Of a DNA stretch of 64,000 bases, positions 18,153 through 26,454 are shown piece by piece. Under the pieces are notes generated by a model that saw only the letters and a list, made by a program, of their open reading frames with translations, was not told the origin of the DNA and made no database searches. The DNA comes from Lichenicola sp964247755 (GTDB taxonomy: Bacteria > Pseudomonadota > Alphaproteobacteria > Acetobacterales > Acetobacteraceae), in assembly GCA_964247755.1 (NCBI GenBank), contig CAXTVX010000008.1, positions 15,043 through 79,042 on the forward strand. The letters are read 5' to 3'. Position numbers and translations under genes: made by a program. The stretch's first letter is position 1, and each line of letters opens with the position of its first letter.

Positions 18153-18527
18153 GTGCGGGCAATGGGTGCTGCCTTGGTCGAAGCGCCGAAGCTCGATCCA
18201 TTTCGCTGCTTTGACAACGACCCTGCTGCGCCCCGCGCGCTCATAGAAGTCAGTCGGGATCGGGTCGGGGCTTCCCTCTGGACCGCAGACCGAAGGCGCG
18301 ACATCAAGGCGGGGGACCATATGGCCCCAGGTCGGCTTGCGACAAAGCCGCGCCTGGAGACGCCGCTTCCCAGTGCGCTTGATAGCCTGAAGAGGCTACG
18401 AAATGAGGTTGCGCATGCACCCATGCCGCCGAACATTTCTGGCATCTCCGAAGTCGCGCTTCAGGATTCGGACCTGCCGAGCGCCGTGACGATGTCTCCA
18501 GAGGGTCGTCCAACGCGCTGTCATTGA
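18153..18527 (+). CDS. Possible gene remnant with a HEPN-like RNEVAHA motif
   Basis: A 124-residue frame with a non-canonical start. Its best segment is SALDSLKRLRNEVAHAPMPP, which resembles the RNxxxH helix of HEPN/DUF4145-type proteins, often linked to RNA cleavage or defence. The rest is not recognised, and a competing minus-strand frame covers 18304-18705. Codon bias is weak. I regard it as a fragment at best; it could be a chance frame. Confidence 0.25.
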   Translation: MRAMGAALVEAPKLDPFRCFDNDPAAPRALIEVSRDRVGASLWTADRRRDIKAGDHMAPGRLATKPRLETPLPSALDSLKRLRNEVAHAPMPPNISGISEVALQDSDLPSAVTMSPEGRPTRCH

Positions 18528-18930
18528 CAATGGACCAGCCTTCATCAGCTCGATCCAAGCGATCGGAGCCGGCAACGATCCACGCCCAACGCGCTGCCAT
18601 TTCCTGTGCCTTGGAGGGCGCCACAGCGGTCACATCAAGGCGCCGTTCCCGTTCCGCTCCTAGTCCTGCCCAGCGCGTAAGTGCGTCCGCCCAAGCCTTT
18701 GCCATGTGTTTCCATCGGGGGTCCCGAGGGTGATCTTGATGATGTCGGATGACTGCCCGGAGGCAGCCCGGATGCGCGATGGGATGTTCTTGCGAAAGTG
18801 GAGGACGCCGTTCGCGGATCCTCCCGGGGCTGGCTCATGTGGATCGTCGCCATGGCCGGTGTGGCCAGGAACACCTCAGACAGCCGGCAGATCTGGCTTC
18901 CAGGAAGATCAGCCCCTCGGCGACCAGGTA
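18528..18930. other. Stretch without a supported gene beside tRNA-Thr
   Basis: About 400 bp downstream (3' side) of tRNA-Thr. A minus-strand frame beginning MAKAWADALTRWAGLGAER at 18705 has some coding character but no known domain and mixed third-position bases. Lying next to a tRNA in otherwise decayed DNA, it may be the leftover of an integrated element. Confidence 0.35.
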
Positions 18931-19002
18931 TGCCGGGTGAGGGATTTGAACCCCCGACCTTCGGTTTACAAAACCGCTGCACTACCACTGTGCTAACCCG
19001 GC
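18931..19002 (-). tRNA. tRNA-Thr (anticodon TGT)
   Basis: A cloverleaf can be drawn. The acceptor stem is GCCGGGT/ACCCGGC with discriminator A. The anticodon stem is CGGTT/AACCG around loop TTTGTAA, so the anticodon is TGT. The T-arm is CGGGGGTTCAAATCCCTC-like. The 3' CCA is not encoded (the next bases are TAC). Confidence 0.95.
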
Positions 19003-19457
19003 GAGGTGTCGACTCCCGCTGGCGTCATATCCGGCGCCGAGGGACCGGATCGGCTGCCGGTCGCGGGCGCGCGGCCACGCGCGGCTTTTTGTGGCTTGCT
19101 TCGGGCGCATCGTCAACCCGACCGATCCAGTCGCGGGCGCGGGTCGGAGGCAGGAGACAATACCGGCACGAGCAATGGTTGTATCGACAGCAGGTTGCGG
19201 CGGTCGGATGGAACACGCGCAAATATCGCAGGAACGGGGAACTGCCGCAGGACCCTGTCGTCACAGATCACGTGGTCGGGTGTCACGGCATGATTGCAGC
19301 GGATGAACAGCATTGACGATCCGTTGTTCCCATCAACCGGGTGCTTGCGATACGAGCAAGGCAACGGTGACTTGCAAACTTGCCAGCCGCCGCGCATCAG
19401 GTCATGGAGGCTAGGGCCTCCCGAAATCACCGCCGAACGTATCGAAGGACATCGAGC
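19003..19457. other. Intergenic stretch, no gene recognised
   Basis: About 450 bp between tRNA-Thr and the AT-hook gene, with somewhat lower GC. It must include the tRNA promoter (minus strand) and the promoter of the AT-hook gene. No conserved protein motif is seen in any frame. Confidence 0.4.
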
Positions 19458-19862
19458 ATGGCTCGCACGACGACACCCACCCGCTCCTCTTCCAGGCGTG
19501 CAGCCGAGCCGGCACCCAGGAAGCGTCTCGGACGGCCGCCCGGATCGAAGAACCGCGTTCCGGCCAAGGCGACGCCCAGTGCCGCACGGGCGACCCGCAA
19601 GGCTCCGGCCGCACCGCGGCTGAGCAAGGCGGAACTCGAAGCGCAGCTGGTCAAGCTGGAGCGCACCGTGGCCCGGCTGCGCAAGCAGAACGCGGCGCTG
19701 AAGCAGGCAGCCGAGGAAGCCGCCGCGGCACCCGCACCGGAGCCGGTGCCGGAACGCAAGCCGAGGCGGGCGGCGGCCGCGCCGAGACCGGCGCGCGGGC
19801 GTCGGAACGCGGCGGCCGAGGCCGAGGCAATCCCGGTGGAACTCGACGACGCCGAGGCCTGA
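19458..19862 (+). CDS. AT-hook and coiled-coil protein, putative nucleoid-associated
   Basis: A 134-residue basic protein. Residues about 23-33 (RKRLGRPPGSKNR) form an extended AT-hook with the GRP core that binds A/T-rich minor grooves. Residues about 56-85 (LSKAELEAQLVKLERTVARL and on) form a coiled coil suited to dimerisation. A second Arg/Ala/Pro-rich tail contains RPARGRRN. The layout suggests an architectural DNA-binding protein, comparable in logic to H-NS-like or MucR-class silencers though not homologous by eye. The XRE gene follows after 7 bp and probably shares its transcript. Confidence 0.65.
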   Translation: MARTTTPTRSSSRRAAEPAPRKRLGRPPGSKNRVPAKATPSAARATRKAPAAPRLSKAELEAQLVKLERTVARLRKQNAALKQAAEEAAAAPAPEPVPERKPRRAAAAPRPARGRRNAAAEAEAIPVELDDAEA

Positions 19863-19869
19863 TCGGGTC

Positions 19870-20271
19870 TTGAGCATCGCAGCGCGGCTGCAGGGACGCC
19901 TCGACCGGCTCGGGCTGGAGCCCGATCAGGCTGCGCGCGTTGCCGGCGTGCCGGCCGAACTGATGCGTCGGATCCTGGCGGACCAGGCACCGCTGCCGCG
20001 CGGACAGCGCCTGGTGAAGCTGGCCGACGCGCTGGAAACCTCGGTGTCCTACCTGATCGGGCTCGATCCGGACGCTCCGGTTCCGCCCGAGTTCCTGCAG
20101 GAGGACCAGGGCGCGCTCGGCCTGCTCGCCCTCGACGAGGGGGCGATCCTGCGCGCGTACCGGCGGCTGGACGTATCGTCGCGTGCAGCACTGCTCCGGG
20201 TGGTGCTGAAGATGTCGCCGGAACCGGAAGAGATGGAACGCAAGCCGTTGCAGCGGGCGCCACGGAACTAG
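19870..20271 (+). CDS. XRE-type helix-turn-helix regulator
   Basis: A 133-residue protein with TTG start, 7 bp after the AT-hook gene. Residues about 5-65 form a Cro/C1-type HTH: LGLEPDQAARVAGVPAELMR, then RLVKLADALETSVSYLIGLD. The C-terminal half is helical (LDEGAILRAYRRLDVSSRAALLRVVLKM), probably for dimerisation. Targets unknown. A half copy of the stem-loop repeat begins directly after its stop codon. Confidence 0.75.
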   Translation: MSIAARLQGRLDRLGLEPDQAARVAGVPAELMRRILADQAPLPRGQRLVKLADALETSVSYLIGLDPDAPVPPEFLQEDQGALGLLALDEGAILRAYRRLDVSSRAALLRVVLKMSPEPEEMERKPLQRAPRN

Positions 20272-20315
20272 GACATCATCCAATCGACCGAGCCGGTTCG
20301 ATCGGATGATGCTCA
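20272..20315 (-). repeat. Half copy of the 104-bp stem-loop repeat
   Basis: Matches the left hairpin of the repeat (arms ATCATCCAATCGA and TTCGATCGGATGAT), read on the minus strand. It begins at the base after the XRE stop codon and could act as a transcript-end hairpin there. Confidence 0.7.
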
Positions 20316-20387
20316 AGGCGACCTGTTCATTCAGCCGCTGATGGCGCGCGCTGGCATGCGCGGGCGCGATCCGGCTAGGGTGGAGGA

Positions 20388-20627
20388 ATGCGATTCCCCT
20401 CCATCCTCTCCGTTGTGGCTCTTCTCGGGATCGCCGGCTGCGCGTCCGCGCCGGACCATCCGCGCGGCGCTCTCGACCTGTCGGACGATCCCGGCCCGTC
20501 GCCGAGCCCGGCGCGGTCGAACGGACTGCCGAACGGGCCGCATCGTGGCGGGACCGTCGGCGGGCTTCCGGGTGCCGGCGTGAATGCCGGCTCCGATGGC
20601 GCTGCCGGCGGGACGCCTGGCTTCTAG
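20388..20627 (+). CDS. Small lipoprotein
   Basis: A 79-residue predicted lipoprotein: basic N-terminus, hydrophobic core SILSVVALL and lipobox GIAGC with the lipidated cysteine at residue 18. The mature part is rich in Pro, Gly, Ser and Asn with no domain. Probably anchored in the outer membrane. Its TAG stop is the first part of the adjacent repeat copy. Confidence 0.6.
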   Translation: MRFPSILSVVALLGIAGCASAPDHPRGALDLSDDPGPSPSPARSNGLPNGPHRGGTVGGLPGAGVNAGSDGAAGGTPGF

Positions 20628-20729
20628 AGCATGATCCGTCCGCGTTGGCTCACGGAGCATGCTCCAGCACGTCGTCTTGTCGAGCATCTTCATCCGATCG
20701 GCCGAGCCGGTTCGATCGGATGATGCTCA
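20626..20729 (-). repeat. 104-bp stem-loop repeat, inverted copy C
   Basis: Reverse-oriented full copy of the repeat at 8165-8372. On the minus strand it reads GAGCATCATCCGATCGAACC, and ends with GAGCATGCTCCG, a loop and CGGATCATGCTC. It sits between two lipoprotein genes and overlaps the stop of the first. Confidence 0.8.
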
Positions 20730-20734
20730 AGGCG

Positions 20735-21364
20735 ATGTGGACGGAAGGACGGCGACGCCGTGATCGGGTGGTTCCCCGCCTGTTGCAGCACCTGGTGATG
20801 GCGCTGCTGCCTGGCATGCCGCTGGCCGGATGCGCGCGCAGCAGCGCCCCGGTCACCATCGGGCAGGCGCTGGCGGAGGTGCAGCGCGAGCTGGGGGCTG
20901 CCGGTGCGGTCAGTGCGGTCGGTGCCGACCCGGCGCGCTTCGCCGCCGCAGCGCGGGCGGCGCAGTGCACGGCGCAGCAGGCGGATCCGGAAGTGCCGCT
21001 GCTGGCGCATGACCTGTCGCTCGACCTGACCGGCTCGTTCTCCGCCACCGGCGGCTTCACCGTCGGCTCGGCGGTGGTCGGGCTCGGGGCGACGGCGTCG
21101 GCCACCCGCGGACAGACCCAGGAGATCGTGCTGCCGCTCAGCTTCGTGGCGCTGTCGGAGGTGCCGGCGATGGTCGCCTCCGAGCGCCTGGCGCCGCTTG
21201 CCGCCCTGCCGCAGCGGGACCGGACGGCGGAAACGCGGCCGATCCTGGCCGAGCGCGACGCGCTCCGGACGCGGATCCGCACGCTGATCCGCAGCTGGAC
21301 GCCGGCGCTGTGCGGGGCGGCGCCGGCGCCTGCGGTGCTGGAGCCGAACGCGCGGCCGCGTTGA
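20735..21364 (+). CDS. Putative lipoprotein of unknown function
   Basis: About 209 residues. The N-terminus is strongly basic (RRRRDRVVPR), followed by LLQHLVMALLPGMPLAGC, a plausible signal with lipobox PLAGC. The middle contains a Gly/Ala/Thr-rich segment (LTGSFSATGGFTVGSAVVGL) reminiscent of a beta-structured surface protein, then charged helices. No named domain. The start is uncertain: upstream in-frame codons fall inside the stem-loop repeat, so I take the first ATG after it. Confidence 0.6.
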   Translation: MWTEGRRRRDRVVPRLLQHLVMALLPGMPLAGCARSSAPVTIGQALAEVQRELGAAGAVSAVGADPARFAAAARAAQCTAQQADPEVPLLAHDLSLDLTGSFSATGGFTVGSAVVGLGATASATRGQTQEIVLPLSFVALSEVPAMVASERLAPLAALPQRDRTAETRPILAERDALRTRIRTLIRSWTPALCGAAPAPAVLEPNARPR

Positions 21365-21433
21365 AGCGGGCGCGGCCGGAACCGGTGGCGGTGCCGGGCG
21401 GTTGTCGTGCGGAACGAGGAACAGGACATCCCG

Positions 21434-21943
21434 ATGCGACAGATCCCCATGCTCATGCTGTCCGGCCTGCTGGCCGGCAGCGGCGTGCAGGCGGCGCGCG
21501 CCGCCGATGCCATGTCGGCCACCGACAAGAAGTTCGTTGCCATGGTCAGCCAGGGCGGCATGTTCGAGGTGCAGGCGGGTGCTGCGGCTGCCGACCAGGG
21601 CAGCACGCAGGTGATCAAGGACCAGGGTAATACGGAAGCGCACGACCACAAGCTGGTCGGAAACAAGCTGACCTCGATCGTGTCCGACGCCGGCATGACT
21701 TTGCCCGGCACCTTGAACTCGGTCTTCCAGACCGAACTGGACGATCTCAAGGCGCTCTCCGGGCCGGCCTTCGATTCGATGTATCTGAAGGACATGGAAG
21801 ACGTTCACGCCAAGGACGGCGCGGCGTTCGCGGCGGAAGCGCGGAACGGCACCAACCCGAAGCTGCGCGCGTTCGCGGCGGAAACCCACAAGATCGTGCA
21901 GAGCCACATCGGTGAGCTGCGCGCGACGGCAGCGGCGCGGTAG
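21434..21943 (+). CDS. Exported DUF4142 protein
   Basis: A 169-residue protein with a Sec signal peptide (LMLSGLLAGSGVQAARAADA) and a DUF4142 ferritin-like four-helix domain: SATDKKFVAMVSQGGMFEVQ, then KDMEDVHAKDGAAFAAEA. The family is common in Rhodospirillales and Rhizobiales envelopes, with unknown role. AGGA precedes the ATG. It may be expressed alone; it is convergent with oxyR. Confidence 0.85.
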   Translation: MRQIPMLMLSGLLAGSGVQAARAADAMSATDKKFVAMVSQGGMFEVQAGAAAADQGSTQVIKDQGNTEAHDHKLVGNKLTSIVSDAGMTLPGTLNSVFQTELDDLKALSGPAFDSMYLKDMEDVHAKDGAAFAAEARNGTNPKLRAFAAETHKIVQSHIGELRATAAAR

Positions 21944-21987
21944 CCCGGGGCAGCCGGGCCAGAGCGTCACCGGATCAGGCGTGGTCA

Positions 21988-22932
21988 CTACCCCGGCGCG
22001 GCCCGCATCTCCGGCGGGGCGTTCCGGTGCAGCAGGGTGGCGAGCTGATCGAAGTCGGGACCGCGCGGGTCGGTGGCGCGCCAGACCAGGCCGACTGTGC
22101 GACCGGCCTCGGCGGCGTCCAGCGGGCGCAGGCGCACCAGGCCGCTGAGCTCGGAGGTTTCCCGCGTGGCCAGGGCGGGCATCAGGGCGTAGCCCTCGCC
22201 GGCCGCGACCATATGTCGCAGCATCTCCAGGCTGGTGGCGGTGCGCGGGGTGCTGCGTCCGGAGCGGGCGCCATCGGGGACGCGGCACAGCGACATCGCT
22301 TGGTCGCGCAGGCAATGGCCGTCCTCCAGCAGGAGCAGGTCGTCGGTGCCGAGCGCCGACAGCGCCACCTCCCCCTGGCCTGCGAGCGGGTGTCCCGCCG
22401 GCAGCAGCACGCGGAACGGCTCGAAGAACAGCGGTCGCGCGACCAGGCCGTCCCCTTCCACCGGCAGGGCGACCAGTGCAGCGTCCAGGGTGAAGCGGGC
22501 CAGCGCGTCCAGCAGCGCCGTGGTCCGGTTCTCCTGCAGCCGAAGCACCAGTCCGGGGAACCGCAGGCGCAGGTCGCGCAGCACCAGCGGCACGTAGTAG
22601 GGGCCGAGCGTCGGGATCACGCCAAGGTCGATCGGCCCGTCCAGGGCGCCGGCCTGGCTGCGCGCCATCTCCATCAGCGAACGGGCCTCGCGTACCACCA
22701 CCGCGATCTGTCGCAGCAGGACCTGGCCCGACGCGGTCGGGCTGACGCCGCCGCGGCCACGCTCGAACAGCCTGGTGCCGAGCAGGGACTCCAGCTTGCG
22801 TATCTGCTCGCTCAGGCCGGGCTGGCTGACGCCGCACCTGTCGGCAGCACGGCCGAAATGGGACTGCTCGGCGACCGCCATGGCGTAGTCGAGGTCGCGC
22901 AGCGACAGGCCGGTGAGATGCTGCTGTGCCAT
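21988..22932 (-). CDS. oxyR: Hydrogen peroxide sensor OxyR (LysR family)
   Basis: A 314-residue LysR-type activator. The N-terminal winged HTH has HFGRAADRCGVSQPGLSEQI, and the C-terminal sensor has EDGHCLRDQAMSLC with C207 and C216 nine residues apart, matching the redox pair C199/C208 of E. coli OxyR. Oxidation of this pair by peroxide switches on target genes. GGAG lies 8 bases before the ATG. It is divergent from hemH, with nested palindromes between them. Confidence 0.92.
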   Translation of the reverse strand: MAQQHLTGLSLRDLDYAMAVAEQSHFGRAADRCGVSQPGLSEQIRKLESLLGTRLFERGRGGVSPTASGQVLLRQIAVVVREARSLMEMARSQAGALDGPIDLGVIPTLGPYYVPLVLRDLRLRFPGLVLRLQENRTTALLDALARFTLDAALVALPVEGDGLVARPLFFEPFRVLLPAGHPLAGQGEVALSALGTDDLLLLEDGHCLRDQAMSLCRVPDGARSGRSTPRTATSLEMLRHMVAAGEGYALMPALATRETSELSGLVRLRPLDAAEAGRTVGLVWRATDPRGPDFDQLATLLHRNAPPEMRAAPG

Positions 22933-22957
22933 GGAAGATGCTCCGTCCGCGCCGGTC

Positions 22958-22999
22958 GATAACAGACCTCTATCGCCCTGGCAAAGTCGATAGGTTATC
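22958..22999. promoter_or_regulatory. Candidate OxyR operator between oxyR and hemH
   Basis: Two nested inverted repeats: GATAAC (22958) with GTTATC (22994), and CTATCG (22970) with CGATAG (22988). The ATAA-N7-CTAT spacing partly matches the known OxyR pattern ATAG-N7-CTAT. The site lies 26 bp upstream of the oxyR start and about 120 bp upstream of hemH. Confidence 0.5.
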
Positions 23000-23117
23000 C
23001 TGATATGGGCCTCCGGCTCCGGAGACGGGCGCACCGTCGGATCACGGTCGAGCGACGCCCGACTAGCCGGGCCGCCGCCTACTCCCGGACCGGCGCGGTC
23101 CGCGCTACCTTGTGACC

Positions 23118-24167
23118 ATGAGCTTCATCGACGCCAGGAACCGCCGGACCGGCAATGCCGGCACCGCCACCGCCAGCGTGCGCCCCGGTACGGCGGGCGT
23201 GCTGCTGGTCAACCTCGGCACGCCGGACGCGACCGACAACCGCTCGGTCAGGCGCTACCTCGGCGAGTTCCTGTCCGACCGCCGGGTGATCGAGGCCAAC
23301 CCGCTGGTCTGGCAGCCGATCCTGCGCGGCATCGTGCTCAACACGCGGCCACGCAAGAGTGCCGCCAACTACAAGCGGATCTGGAACGCGGCGCGGAACG
23401 AGAGCCCGCTCCGCACCTATACCCGGAGCCAGGCGGAGCAGCTCGACGCCCGGCTGGAGGCGGAGCGAATCCCGGTCGAATGGGGTATGCGGTACGGCAC
23501 GCCGACCACCGCGGGGGCGATCGACCGGCTGATCAGCCGCGGCTGCGACCGCATCCTGCTGCTGCCGCTGTATCCGCAGTATTCCGCCACCACCACCGCG
23601 ACCGCCAACGACCAAGCGTTCCGCGCGCTGATGCGGCTGAGACGGCAGCCGGCGCTGCGCACGATGCCGTCGTTTCCCGACGATCCGGCCTATATAGAGG
23701 CGCTGGCGACAAGCGTGCGGCGGCGCCTGGCGGAGCTGGACTGGACGCCGGAGGTGCTGATCGCCTCGTTCCACGGCCTGCCGGTGGAGTACGTGCAGCG
23801 CGGCGACCCGTACGTGACCGAATGCGCGCGCACCATGACGGCGCTGCGGGCGGAGCTGGGTATGACGCCGCGGGAGCTGCCGCTGACGTTCCAGAGCCGG
23901 TTCGGGCCGACCCGCTGGCTCGGGCCCTATACCGAGCCCCGGGTGAAGAAGCTGGCGGCGGCAGGGGTCAGGCGGATCGTGGTGCTGACGCCGGGCTTCC
24001 TGGCCGACTGCATCGAGACTCTGGACGAGATCGGCAACGAGGTGCGCGAGGCGTTCGAGCACGCGGGCGGCGAGAAGTTCGCCACCGTGCCCTGCCTCAA
24101 CGACAGCGCCGAGGCGATCGACATGCTGGAGCGCCTGGTGCGTCGGGAGCTGGCCGGCTGGCGGTGA
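23118..24167 (+). CDS. hemH: Ferrochelatase
   Basis: Inserts Fe2+ into protoporphyrin IX, the last step of haem synthesis. It has 349 residues. LLVNLGTPDA is at the N-terminus, RYGTPTTAGAIDRL and LLLPLYPQYSATTTAT follow, and the catalytic His is in SFHGLPVEY with the acidic partner in CIETLDEI. ATG is preferred to the GTG six bases upstream. It is divergent from oxyR; since E. coli OxyR is known to activate hemH, peroxide control is plausible here. Confidence 0.96.
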   Translation: MSFIDARNRRTGNAGTATASVRPGTAGVLLVNLGTPDATDNRSVRRYLGEFLSDRRVIEANPLVWQPILRGIVLNTRPRKSAANYKRIWNAARNESPLRTYTRSQAEQLDARLEAERIPVEWGMRYGTPTTAGAIDRLISRGCDRILLLPLYPQYSATTTATANDQAFRALMRLRRQPALRTMPSFPDDPAYIEALATSVRRRLAELDWTPEVLIASFHGLPVEYVQRGDPYVTECARTMTALRAELGMTPRELPLTFQSRFGPTRWLGPYTEPRVKKLAAAGVRRIVVLTPGFLADCIETLDEIGNEVREAFEHAGGEKFATVPCLNDSAEAIDMLERLVRRELAGWR

Positions 24168-24188
24168 GCGGGCGACCGGATCCGTTGA

Positions 24189-25136
24189 TCACAGGCCGGT
24201 CTTGGTCAGGCGTTCCGCGACCACCTCGTCGGTCAGCAGCACGTCGGGACGAAGCAGGCGGATCGCGGCAAGGATGGCGGTGAACTTGTACCAGCCGCCG
24301 GACGCCAGGACCAGCTTGCGAGCGGAGGACAGGTCGTCCGGGTGGATGGCGACCACGCGCTCGTTGATGGGATGGTCGACGATGCGGCCGTCGGCGTCGA
24401 TGAAGCGGCACAGCACGTCGCCAACCGCGCCAGCCTCCTCCAGCGAGGCCAGCTCCGCCTGGCCGAGCAGGCCGAACTTGGCGATGGTCGAGCGGGGCGA
24501 CAGGTCACCGACGCTGACGATCGCCAGGTCGAGCTGGGCGACGCGGCGCGACAGGTCCTGCATGCCGGTATGGTGCATGAGGGCCGCGCGCGTGTGCACG
24601 TCGGGCGCGAACACCGGGGCGGCCATCAGGTAGCATTCGGCGGCGATCTGGTCGGCGAAGCGCCAGGCGAACTCTGACGGGTTGAAGGCGCTGACCCGCG
24701 TCAGCCCGCCGAGCAGCGACACCACGCGGACGCCCTGGTACGGCCGCTTCGGCAGCGAGGACAGCGCGGCGCTGAGGGTCTGGCCCCAGCCGAGGCCGAT
24801 GCTCATGTTGTCGGCCAGCGCGTCGGCGATGTATGCGCCGACCATCGCGCCCAGGATGCTTGCAAGCTTGGTCTCGTCGCCTGGCGAGGGGATCACGATG
24901 ACGCGCTCGATCGCGTAGCGCTTCTCGATGATGCGCTCGAGCTCGACGCAGCGGGTCAGGGAGGATTGCACCCGTATCTGCACGGTGCCGTCCTGCCGCG
25001 CGGCGGCCAGCATGCGCAGCACCCGGGCACGGGTCATGCCGAGCTCCTGGGCGACCTGGTCCTGGGTCAGGCCCTCCATGTAGTAGAGCCAGGCCGCCCG
25101 GATCCGCAGGTCCTCGTCCAGATCGGGATCGCTCAT
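24189..25136 (-). CDS. SorC-family sugar-phosphate-responsive regulator
   Basis: A 315-residue regulator. The N-terminal HTH (YYMEGLTQDQVAQELGMTRARV) is joined to a SorC sugar-phosphate-binding domain: LGWGQTLSAAL, then GDLSPRSTIAKFGLL, and HPDDLSSARKLVLASGG near the C-terminus. Members (SorC, EryD, LsrR, DeoR of Bacillus) respond to phosphorylated sugars or polyols. It is the last gene of the minus-strand operon, 20 bp after the E2 gene, so it probably controls that operon and the divergent PTS operon in response to the imported phosphate ester. Confidence 0.9.
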   Translation of the reverse strand: MSDPDLDEDLRIRAAWLYYMEGLTQDQVAQELGMTRARVLRMLAAARQDGTVQIRVQSSLTRCVELERIIEKRYAIERVIVIPSPGDETKLASILGAMVGAYIADALADNMSIGLGWGQTLSAALSSLPKRPYQGVRVVSLLGGLTRVSAFNPSEFAWRFADQIAAECYLMAAPVFAPDVHTRAALMHHTGMQDLSRRVAQLDLAIVSVGDLSPRSTIAKFGLLGQAELASLEEAGAVGDVLCRFIDADGRIVDHPINERVVAIHPDDLSSARKLVLASGGWYKFTAILAAIRLLRPDVLLTDEVVAERLTKTGL

Positions 25137-25156
25137 GGTTTCCGCCCTAGCACGGA

Positions 25157-26452
25157 TCAGGCCGGCACGCTCCGGGCCAGCTCGGCGATCAGCGCGGAGA
25201 CCAGCGGCGCCGCCTCGACGTGCGGCATGTGCCCGGCCTCGATCCGGTGCAGTGCGATGCGGCCCGGCAGGGCGGCGGCGTGCCGCGGCGGGATGATCGT
25301 GTCCTGCGTGCCCCAGATCACCTTGGCGGGCATCGTCACACGCCCCAGCAGGTGCCGGAGGGAGACGGCCTGGGTGCCGTCCGGGAACGCCCTCTCGGTC
25401 AGCCTTCGCTGGCAGTCGAGGTGGTCGCCGGTGCGTCCGCGCAGGGTGGCGCGGACGAAGGCCGGCGTGACGATCGCCGGGTCGGCGAACAGCTGGCGGA
25501 GCCAGGGGGCGAGGCTCGCCTCCGAGCGGGCGCGGAGCAGGCCGGACAGGAAGCCGCCGTCGATGTCGGGGCCCAGCCCGGCGGGTGCGACGAGGCACAG
25601 GGCGGCGATCTCGACGGTGCCGGCGTCGAGCAGGCCGAGCGCCACCGCGCCGCCCAGCGAGTGGCCGACCAGGACGCAGCGCGAAACGCCCTCCTCGTCG
25701 AGCACCGCCTGCACGGCGTCGACCAGGTCGTCGAAGCCAGGCGATCCGGCAGCCTCGGACCGGCCATGGCCGGGCAGGTCGACCAGCAGCAGGCGATGGG
25801 TGGCGTCCAGATGCGACGACACCGCACGCCAGCCGGACAGGTCGCTGCCGAACCCGTGCAGGAACACCAGCGGCAGGCCGGTGGCGTGCTTCGGCTGGCC
25901 GCGCCATTCGCGATGCAGGCCGGTGCGGCGGGGGGTCGGAGCCGCCGCATCGGGGAGCACCGCGGCGGCCTGCTCGCGGAGGAGGTCGGCGGCGAGGACG
26001 CGGCCGCGGGGACCGCTGCCCGGCACCGCATGGAGGTCGATGGCGAGGCGCCGGGCCTCGCGACGGGCCAGGGGCGTCGCGCGCAGGAGGGCGACCGGTG
26101 GGTCGGCCGCAACCGTGGGCGGCGCGATCCCGGCCGGCAACACCGCGGCCTCCGACACGAGGTCCGGCGGCGCTGCCGCCGGCTGGCCGGGCATCGGATC
26201 CCGCCACGCCTCGCCGTCCGACACGATCCAGCCGACCGCGGCGCCGACGGGAACCTCCTCGCCGCGGGCCGCGCGGACGCCGCGCAGGATGCCGCTCGCC
26301 GGCGCGTCGATCTCCATCGCCGCCTTGTCGGTCTCGATCTCGAACAGTGGCTCGCCCTTGGCGACCGGCTCGCCCTCCTCGACCAGCCAGCGGCTGAACC
26401 GGCCGGACCTCATGTCCATGTCGACGCGCGGGAAGATGATCTCGGTCGCCAC
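25157..26452 (-). CDS. acoC: Acetoin-dehydrogenase-type E2: lipoyl domain fused to alpha/beta hydrolase
   Basis: A 431-residue E2 component. Residues 1-75 are a lipoyl domain with the lipoylated K43 in EIETDKAAMEI. Residues about 118-150 are an E3/E1-binding domain. The rest is an alpha/beta hydrolase fold with nucleophile in GHSLGGA. The usual E2 catalytic core (HHxxxDG) is absent; the lipoyl-plus-hydrolase layout is that of AcoC. The acyl group would pass from E1 to lipoamide to CoA. GTG start, 2 bp after the E1 beta stop, so translation is coupled. No E3 gene is present here. Confidence 0.88.
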   Translation of the reverse strand: MATEIIFPRVDMDMRSGRFSRWLVEEGEPVAKGEPLFEIETDKAAMEIDAPASGILRGVRAARGEEVPVGAAVGWIVSDGEAWRDPMPGQPAAAPPDLVSEAAVLPAGIAPPTVAADPPVALLRATPLARREARRLAIDLHAVPGSGPRGRVLAADLLREQAAAVLPDAAAPTPRRTGLHREWRGQPKHATGLPLVFLHGFGSDLSGWRAVSSHLDATHRLLLVDLPGHGRSEAAGSPGFDDLVDAVQAVLDEEGVSRCVLVGHSLGGAVALGLLDAGTVEIAALCLVAPAGLGPDIDGGFLSGLLRARSEASLAPWLRQLFADPAIVTPAFVRATLRGRTGDHLDCQRRLTERAFPDGTQAVSLRHLLGRVTMPAKVIWGTQDTIIPPRHAAALPGRIALHRIEAGHMPHVEAAPLVSALIAELARSVPA

Positions 26453-26454
26453 GG

